From: Fibrobacter succinogenes
GTDB taxonomy: Bacteria; Fibrobacterota; Fibrobacteria; Fibrobacterales; Fibrobacteraceae
Assembly (NCBI GenBank): GCA_902762305.1
Contig: CACWNW010000022.1
Coordinates: 1 to 34,987, forward strand
Length of the DNA stretch: 34,987 nt
Direction: 5' to 3'
Both the position numbers and the translations under genes were made by a program. This document shows positions 30,119-34,987 of the stretch, in pieces; position 1 is the first letter of the stretch, and each line of letters opens with the position of its first letter. The notes beneath the pieces are model-generated. The model saw only the letters and a program-made list of their open reading frames with translations. It did not search any database and was not told the origin of the DNA.

Positions 30119-31090
30119 ATGTCCTTTATTTCCGAGCTTAAAGATAAAGTTATCCACGGTTACGAAATTACCCGCGAAGAGGCCATCCAGCTTTTAAGTG
30201 AAGACCTCAGCGAACTCTGCGCCGCAGCAAACGAAATCCGCGAGAAGTTCCACGGCAACAACTTTGACTTCTGTTCCATCGTGAACGCCCGCAGCGGCCG
30301 ATGCTCCGAAAACTGCAAATACTGCGCCCAGAGCAGCTACTACCACACCGGCGCTCCGGAATACAAGCTCCTCAGCGCAGATGAAATCGTCGAAGACGCG
30401 AAAAAGAAAGAAGCCGCGGGCATCCCGCGCTACTCCATCGTGACCTCGGGCCGAACGCTTTCGAACCGCGACGTAGAACAGATTGGCGAAGCCATTCGCC
30501 GCCTCAAGAAAGAGACGAAGCTTTCCGTATGCCTTTCGGCAGGGCTATTGAACCGCGAGCAGTTCGACAAGCTGAAAGAAGCCGGTCTCACCCGCTTCCA
30601 CAACAACCTGGAAACTTACCGCAGGCACTTCCCCAACGTATGCACCACGCACACCTACGACGACAAGATTGGCGCACTCCAGAACGCCCTTGCCGCAGGC
30701 CTTGAAATCTGTAGCGGTGGCATCATGGGCCTCGGCGAGACGATGGAAGACCGCATCGACATGTGTCTCGACCTCCGCAAGCTCGGCGTAAAATCCACTC
30801 CGGTGAACGTACTGAACGCAATCCCGGGCACGCCTTACGAGAACCTCCCGAAGCTCACTAATGACGAATTCTGTCGCATCGTAGCGATTTACCGTTTCAT
30901 CAACCCGAAGGCGTTTATCCGGCTCGCAGGCGGGCGCGGAGTACTGGGCGACGACGGCAAGCGCGCTTTCAAGAGCGGGGCGAACGCCGCCATTACCGAC
31001 GACATGCTCACCACCGCGGGCGTCAACAGCTGCAAGGATTTCGAACTCGTGAAGGGACTCGGCTTCGAACCGCACGGTTTCCTGAACTAG
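30119..31090 (+). CDS. bioB: Biotin synthase
   Basis: A 323-aa radical-SAM enzyme inserting sulfur into dethiobiotin. The SAM-cluster triad is C62, C66 and C69 in RCSENCKYCAQS. Ligands of the second cluster correspond to C138 (SVCLSAG), C198 (EICSGGI) and R268 (FIRLAGGR). The position matching E. coli Cys97, usually Cys in the YCIV.SGR pattern, is Ser106 here (RYSIVTSGR), so the auxiliary cluster may differ. The ATG at 30119 has AAAGGAG at good spacing; the in-frame ATG at 30050 would lie before the promoter. No other biotin genes are nearby. Confidence 0.94.
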   Translation: MSFISELKDKVIHGYEITREEAIQLLSEDLSELCAAANEIREKFHGNNFDFCSIVNARSGRCSENCKYCAQSSYYHTGAPEYKLLSADEIVEDAKKKEAAGIPRYSIVTSGRTLSNRDVEQIGEAIRRLKKETKLSVCLSAGLLNREQFDKLKEAGLTRFHNNLETYRRHFPNVCTTHTYDDKIGALQNALAAGLEICSGGIMGLGETMEDRIDMCLDLRKLGVKSTPVNVLNAIPGTPYENLPKLTNDEFCRIVAIYRFINPKAFIRLAGGRGVLGDDGKRAFKSGANAAITDDMLTTAGVNSCKDFELVKGLGFEPHGFLN

Positions 31091-31214
31091 TAATACATTC
31101 TTTAGGCCTGCAAAATGGCCTATATGAAACGCTCTTTTAAATTTTTAACAAAAGAACGCATTTTCCCCTAAAAAAAAGGGATTATGCGGTATTTGTTTTT
31201 GCATCCAAACAAAA

Positions 31215-31222
31215 TATATTGC
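31215..31222 (+). promoter_or_regulatory. -7 box of the BACON-like lipoprotein gene
   Basis: TATATTGC, the same octamer as in front of rpsP. It leaves a leader of about 45 bases with AGGAGG at 31253-31258. Confidence 0.4.
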
Positions 31223-31267
31223 ATAAAAAAAGGATTCTTCAAAACAATTCACAGGAGGATTGCAAAA

Positions 31268-31720
31268 ATGAAAACGCTTCATCTCAGCCTCTTATCCCTC
31301 GCCCTAATCTTCACCGCATGCTCCCTTGACTTTGTCAGCTCCGACCCAGATGGGAAATGGGAAGAAATGAAATTGAGCAAAAAGGAAGTTCACTTCGACC
31401 ACAAGGGCGGCACCGACACCATTTCCGTGAAGAATTACAGCTCATGGTGGTTCAGTTCTGCATGCGACGGAGAATGTTCCGACGGCAATCAAATTCTTCC
31501 GGATGGTCCAGAAACAGAAAATGTAGGTTTCAACCACATCACTGGAAGCTGGTGGAGCGCCGAAGTCCTGAAGGATTCGCCAAACAAAATTGTCATTACA
31601 GCGGGCGGCGCCCTGACATGCCCAGTCGATGACTGCGACAAAGACGTTTACCCGAAAAAGGCCATTGTCAACGTGACAGCGGGCGATATATTTAGCTCCT
31701 TCACTATATATCAGGATTAG
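31268..31720 (+). CDS. Small lipoprotein with BACON-like domain
   Basis: A 150-aa lipoprotein. The ATG at 31268 is fixed by a perfect AGGAGG and by the lipoprotein signal directly after it (IFTACS lipobox, Cys near residue 18). The mature part (LSKKEVHFDHKGGTDTISVK, then SSWWFSSACDG, then KAIVNVTAGD, then FTIYQD) has the pattern of BACON Ig-like domains: a strand, a GGT turn, and a closing strand. Two further CxxxC pairs may form disulfides. BACON domains often accompany carbohydrate-active proteins in Bacteroidetes; ligand binding here is inference. The gene converges on the phosphatase gene with only three bases between the stops. Confidence 0.7.
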   Translation: MKTLHLSLLSLALIFTACSLDFVSSDPDGKWEEMKLSKKEVHFDHKGGTDTISVKNYSSWWFSSACDGECSDGNQILPDGPETENVGFNHITGSWWSAEVLKDSPNKIVITAGGALTCPVDDCDKDVYPKKAIVNVTAGDIFSSFTIYQD

Positions 31721-31723
31721 AAA

Positions 31724-32185
31724 TCAGCGTCTCGCTAATTTATCTATCATCGCATCGCAGCCTTCGTTCACGTCGTCCCAAGTCGCCCGGAAATCTCCAG
31801 TATACCAGGGATCGGCAACGTCGCGCGATTTGCCGGTCCAGTCCATCAGCAGCGAAATCTTAGACATATCATGACCTGTGCCCAATATCCAGCGCAGGTT
31901 TCGCAGGTTGTTCCTGTCCATAAGCACGATGTAGTCGTAGTATTCGTAATCCTGCGTGGTCATCTGGCGGGCATGTTTTCCACTACAGTCAATGCCGTGC
32001 GAATTCAGCATGCGCCTTGCCGGCGGGTACACGGGATTGCCGATTTCCTCGGTACTCGTCGCAGCACTCGCCACTTCGAAGCCCTCGATTCCGGCGGTTG
32101 CGAGTTTGTGCTTCATGACGAATTCCGCCATGGGGCTGCGGCAGATATTGCCATGACACACGAACAGGATTTTCACTTTTTCCAT
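31724..32185 (-). CDS. Low-molecular-weight protein-tyrosine phosphatase
   Basis: A 153-aa cytoplasmic phosphatase. The P-loop is VCHGNICRSPMAE with nucleophile C10 and R16. The general acid is D126 in DPWYTGDF. The length is typical for the family, which includes eukaryote-like LMW-PTPs and bacterial Wzb-type enzymes. Aromatic residues at the active-site rim (YEYYDY) suit phosphotyrosine. No kinase or capsule genes are adjacent. The ATG at 32185 was chosen because a -7 box ends six bases away; an in-frame upstream ATG would lie inside that box. The mRNA is predicted to be leaderless. Confidence 0.93.
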   Translation of the reverse strand: MEKVKILFVCHGNICRSPMAEFVMKHKLATAGIEGFEVASAATSTEEIGNPVYPPARRMLNSHGIDCSGKHARQMTTQDYEYYDYIVLMDRNNLRNLRWILGTGHDMSKISLLMDWTGKSRDVADPWYTGDFRATWDDVNEGCDAMIDKLARR

Positions 32186-32191
32186 ACCCGC

Positions 32192-32199
32192 CAAATATA
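32192..32199 (-). promoter_or_regulatory. -7 box abutting the phosphatase gene
   Basis: TATATTTG on the minus strand, an exact match, ends 6 bases before the ATG at 32185. GGCGGGT lies between and contains no good Shine-Dalgarno. Confidence 0.55.
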
Positions 32200-32367
32200 G
32201 CAACCGGCCTTTTTTGATTACATTTCGCAGCAGGCTCCGTCATCAAAACACGCCTACCCAATGCTGCGGCAAGGATTCCGAACCCGCGAAACGGCTCAAT
32301 TTCAAGCCCCGCGGGGTTAGTTAACTCCGTTCACAACTTTTTTTACAATTCGAGGAATCCTGCTAAG

Positions 32368-32390
32368 CAAGGAATAATGTATATTCCTTG
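32368..32390 (+). promoter_or_regulatory. Palindrome over the -7 box of the GLUG lipoprotein gene
   Basis: CAAGGAATA, loop ATGTA, TATTCCTTG: a perfect 9-bp inverted repeat that contains the candidate -7 box TATATTCC (32380-32387). It is either an operator or a leader hairpin if transcription starts upstream. AAGGAG follows at 32399. Confidence 0.45.
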
Positions 32391-32409
32391 GGAAGAAGAA
32401 GGAGTTTTC

Positions 32410-34113
32410 ATGTTCAATAAAATTATCCGCCCAGCAGCGGCCCTACCCATCGCAACCGCGATACTCTCAGCACTAATTGCCTGCGAATCACCGGTCTCGA
32501 CCGATGGCTACTCGTGGAATATTTCCAGTTCGGACAATAATTCGGGCAGCATGTCGTCGGAAAAGGATTCTCCCAAGAGTTCCAGCAGCGTCAAGGAATC
32601 AAAGGAAGTACCCGATACGGACTGCGAAGGTGAAACGGGCAAGCCCTGGAACGGGTCGACAGCCAAGAAATTCGCATGCGGTTCCGGGTCAGAGGGCAAC
32701 CCGTACGTCATCAAGACCGCCGAACAGTTGGCCAACCTTTCGTACGTCATCGGGGCTGGCGACGAAAAATACAAGGGCAAGTATTTCAAGCTCGGCGCGG
32801 ATATCATCCTCAACAAGGGTGAACTCATCGACAGTGCAGGAATGCCGCTCGACAGCACCGCAGACTATTTAAAGTGGACTCCCATCGGAAAATCGAACGA
32901 AACCCCGTTCACGGGACACTTCGACGGAAACGGTCATACCATAAGCGGACTGTTCGTCAGTACCAAAGGCATATACAACGGCCTGTTCGGATACTGCGAA
33001 TGCACCATCAAGAACCTGACGGTTGAAAACTCCTGGATAACCGGGAACGACCACTCCGGCGGAATTGCCGGTGCCATAGGCGACGGAGCTGTACTGGAAA
33101 ACATCACCGCGAAGGTCAGTGTCGTCAGCACCTACACGAATGCTGGCGGCATAGTCGGCCTAGCAGAGGGCATCTCGAACAACGTCAAGATCAATAACGT
33201 CAAAAGTTACGGTAAAGTCCGCAGCCAGAGATTCTCCGGAGGAATCCTGGGAATCGGCAGCAACGTCGAGATAAAGAATGTCAAAAACTATGCAAAAGTT
33301 ACCGGCAACCACGGTACAGCAGGAATCGTCGGTGGAACATACATCTATGCGGCGACATCAAATGCAGAAAATGTCGGAGAAATAGAAGGTTCCAGCAACG
33401 TCGGCGGCATTGTGGGGATATTCGGTGAAACCGGCACCATCAAGGAATCGAGGAACAGCGGAAAAATCAAGGGACATCTAGCCGTCGGAGGCATTCTCGG
33501 CATGGGCAAGGACATGTCCGTACAGAGCGTCGCGAACAGAGCCGAAATCACAGGCAGTTCCCGCACGGGTGGAATTGTCGGGGACGCCAGCAACCTGAAG
33601 GTAGAAGACGTATACAATACGGGAGACATCTACTGTGCCGTAAGTGCAGGAGGCATCATCGGGATGAACTGGAACGGAGTCACGAGGAACGCCTACACCA
33701 CAGGCAAGAACAAAAGCATCCCCGCCAACTTCAAGAATGTGGGGCTCATGATAGGCGTGAACGAGAGCACGACACTGGCCGACTACTACTACATAGTGCA
33801 GGAAGTTTCAGACACTACATGGAGCGCCATTCTGGACGAAGTCACCGATCCCGTACCGAAAGAAACGTCGGACTACGGTAACATCGTAGCCGTGGATACC
33901 GTAGCCTGCTGTGAAGACTACCCGATAATAATTCAACCAGCCATGAACATCGAAAAATGGGAAATTCCTGCCTTCGGGGCTAGCGACGGTGGAATTGCCC
34001 TCCCCAAGACATCCGAAGAAATGAAGTCGAAGGACTTTGTCGAACTCCTCGGTAGCGAATTCGTCTACGATTCAAAAAAGAATGACGGCTATCCTGTACT
34101 GAAATGGGAATAA
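32410..34113 (+). CDS. GLUG-repeat surface lipoprotein
   Basis: A 567-aa lipoprotein. The ATG at 32410 has AAGGAG six bases before it, and the signal ends in the lipobox LIACES (Cys near residue 24). A Ser-rich linker follows (SSSDNNSGSMSSEKDSPKSS). From residue 210 to about 440 there are six or seven GLUG-type repeats of about 32 residues, each with a GGI(V/L)G turn: SGGIAGAIG, AGGIVGLAE, SGGILGIGS, TAGIVGGTY, VGGIVGIFG, VGGILGMGK and TGGIVGDAS. GLUG repeats build an elongated beta structure in secreted adhesins and IgA-protease-like proteins. There is no catalytic domain. Likely role: surface contact. Confidence 0.85.
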   Translation: MFNKIIRPAAALPIATAILSALIACESPVSTDGYSWNISSSDNNSGSMSSEKDSPKSSSSVKESKEVPDTDCEGETGKPWNGSTAKKFACGSGSEGNPYVIKTAEQLANLSYVIGAGDEKYKGKYFKLGADIILNKGELIDSAGMPLDSTADYLKWTPIGKSNETPFTGHFDGNGHTISGLFVSTKGIYNGLFGYCECTIKNLTVENSWITGNDHSGGIAGAIGDGAVLENITAKVSVVSTYTNAGGIVGLAEGISNNVKINNVKSYGKVRSQRFSGGILGIGSNVEIKNVKNYAKVTGNHGTAGIVGGTYIYAATSNAENVGEIEGSSNVGGIVGIFGETGTIKESRNSGKIKGHLAVGGILGMGKDMSVQSVANRAEITGSSRTGGIVGDASNLKVEDVYNTGDIYCAVSAGGIIGMNWNGVTRNAYTTGKNKSIPANFKNVGLMIGVNESTTLADYYYIVQEVSDTTWSAILDEVTDPVPKETSDYGNIVAVDTVACCEDYPIIIQPAMNIEKWEIPAFGASDGGIALPKTSEEMKSKDFVELLGSEFVYDSKKNDGYPVLKWE

Positions 34114-34131
34114 ACGGTAAAACGTTTTTAT

Positions 34132-34139
34132 TACATTTC
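34132..34139 (+). promoter_or_regulatory. -7 box abutting the NlpC/P60 gene
   Basis: TACATTTC ends 5 bases before the ATG at 34145, with no Shine-Dalgarno between. Confidence 0.45.
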
Positions 34140-34144
34140 AGTCG

Positions 34145-34831
34145 ATGGCGCAACTCAAAATAACTTATGGTTTATCATTCGCAGCGTTATGCTGCGGATT
34201 ATTTTTTGGTTGCACCTTCCCCGTACGCACGGGTTATGACCGGAGCATCGGCGACTACAAGCCGTTACCCGCACAGAAAGAGCAAGTAGCAGAAACTCCT
34301 GCGGCAGACGAACAAGTCCAGGAAACCGCCAGCACAGACACATCCCTCTCGGGTACCGATTCCACGGCAGCAGAGACAAAACCGAAGCACATGAATTCTG
34401 CCGACAAGGCAAGGGCTGCCGTAAAGAAGAAGGAAGCGGAAAAGGCCGCGCAAAAATCGGTGCCTCCCACAAACTTCGAAGCATACGCCAAGGGATGGCT
34501 GGGCGCAAAATACGTCTACGGAGCTGCCAGCAAGAACAAGACAGACTGCTCCGGATACGTGATGCAGGTATATAAAGGCTACTACAACATAGCACTCGAC
34601 CACAGTGCAGCAAAAATGTACGACGATTCCCGCGGGAAAAGCGTGAGCCGCGGCAACCTGCGCGAAGGCGACCTGATATTCTTCGGCAGTTTCTGGAAAA
34701 TCGACCACGTGGGAATCTACCTCAGCGGCGACCGCTTCATTCACGCGAGTTCTAGCAGGGGCGTCGTCATCTCGAACCTGAACGAGAAATACTACAAGAA
34801 CAAGTACCAGGGCGCACGGAGATTCCGCTAG
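34145..34831 (+). CDS. NlpC/P60 peptidoglycan hydrolase lipoprotein
   Basis: A 228-aa lipoprotein. The signal peptide ends in LFFGC (lipidated C23). Residues 40-110 are a charged, Ala/Glu/Lys-rich linker. The NlpC/P60 cysteine peptidase domain (about 112-228) has catalytic C135 in KTDCSGYV, H188 in IDHVGIYL and H200 in FIHASS. Such enzymes cut the D-Glu-diaminopimelate bond in cell-wall peptides, here probably in the periplasm. The SASSSRGV stretch after the last His is typical. It begins 31 bases after the GLUG gene but has its own -7 box and may be leaderless. Confidence 0.92.
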   Translation: MAQLKITYGLSFAALCCGLFFGCTFPVRTGYDRSIGDYKPLPAQKEQVAETPAADEQVQETASTDTSLSGTDSTAAETKPKHMNSADKARAAVKKKEAEKAAQKSVPPTNFEAYAKGWLGAKYVYGAASKNKTDCSGYVMQVYKGYYNIALDHSAAKMYDDSRGKSVSRGNLREGDLIFFGSFWKIDHVGIYLSGDRFIHASSSRGVVISNLNEKYYKNKYQGARRFR

Positions 34832-34848
34832 CCACCGCACCATACAGA

Positions 34849-34877
34849 AAGAGCCTGCCCCGAAAGGCAGGCCCTTC
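34849..34877. terminator. Hairpin between convergent genes
   Basis: GCCTGCC-CCGAAA-GGCAGGC is a perfect 7-bp stem. The T-runs on either side are broken (CCTTCT; CTCTTTCT), so it is a moderate terminator for both genes. Confidence 0.55.
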
Positions 34878-34888
34878 TACTCATTGGA

Positions 34889-34987
34889 TTATTTTCTCTT
34901 GGCCCGCTTGAAGCCGAAGGTCTTCGTGGTGTTGTCGGTCGTCTTGATGACGTCGCCCGTCTCGTAGTCGGGGCCGTCTTCCTGAGT
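34889..34987 (-). CDS. 3' end of a minus-strand gene (partial)
   Basis: The last 32 codons before a TAA at 34891-34889 read TQEDGPDYETGDVIKTTDNT, then TKTFGFKRAKRK. The acidic stretch followed by a basic tail gives no family. The rest lies outside the window. Confidence 0.6.
   Translation of the reverse strand, partial: TQEDGPDYETGDVIKTTDNTTKTFGFKRAKRK

Overview
The window most likely comes from a Fibrobacter chromosome (Fibrobacterota; rumen or gut cellulose degraders). The best markers are a large secreted protein with a fibro-slime (PA14-like) domain, a Cthe_2159-type carbohydrate-binding lipoprotein with a Ser-rich linker, many signal-peptide and lipobox proteins, and promoter -7 boxes of the TAnnTTTG type known from the related Bacteroidetes. 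No rRNA, tRNA, CRISPR array or transposase gene was seen. The assignment rests on recognising families by eye, not on a database search.

Layout. 1-2042 (-): an AT-rich secreted protein with an RHS/SpvB-like N-terminus. 2369-6093 (+): a tight cluster of a lipoprotein, a GspE/PilB-type ATPase and three pilin-like proteins, probably part of a type II secretion or type IV pilus machine. 6181-8051 (-): a carbohydrate-binding lipoprotein gene broken by one frameshift. 8399-13569: cysS, an MBL-fold hydrolase, an acyltransferase, a small UreE-like gene divergent from gmk, and rpsP. 13734-17264 (+): rimM-trmD-rplS followed by two tandem 309-aa cyclic-nucleotide-binding-domain proteins. 17426-21217 (+): yajC-def-SpoIID/LytB protein-e-MtaB-like methylthiotransferase. 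21400-24192 (-): the fibro-slime protein. 24409-25029: an unknown membrane-anchored protein. 25030-25867: a gene-free island of three different repeat blocks. 25868-30035: a DUF3078-like outer-membrane protein, another barrel-like protein, argG and a third barrel-like protein. 30119-34831: bioB, a BACON-like lipoprotein, a low-molecular-weight phosphatase, a GLUG-repeat lipoprotein and an NlpC/P60 lipoprotein. The last 99 bases hold the 3' end of another minus-strand gene.

How the parts fit. Housekeeping genes for translation and translation quality (cysS, rpsP, rimM, trmD, rplS, def, the tRNA methylthiotransferase), secretion (yajC) and biosynthesis (argG, bioB, gmk) are interleaved with genes for the cell envelope and plant-fibre attachment. 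The pilin/ATPase cluster, the fibro-slime protein and the carbohydrate-binding lipoprotein could all serve surface contact with polysaccharide; this is inference.

The least ordinary signals are non-coding. (1) At seven genes a TAnnTTT box ends only 4-6 bases before the start codon and there is no properly spaced Shine-Dalgarno sequence, which predicts leaderless mRNAs. Genes whose box lies further upstream generally carry a Shine-Dalgarno. (2) A repeat with a conserved frame and an exchangeable hairpin core begins right after the stop codons of two minus-strand genes. (3) The island at 25030-25867 also holds a cluster of inverted GGCAGACYAAA motifs and a GCGGGTT block. (4) A REP-like palindrome lies in frame inside the methylthiotransferase gene.
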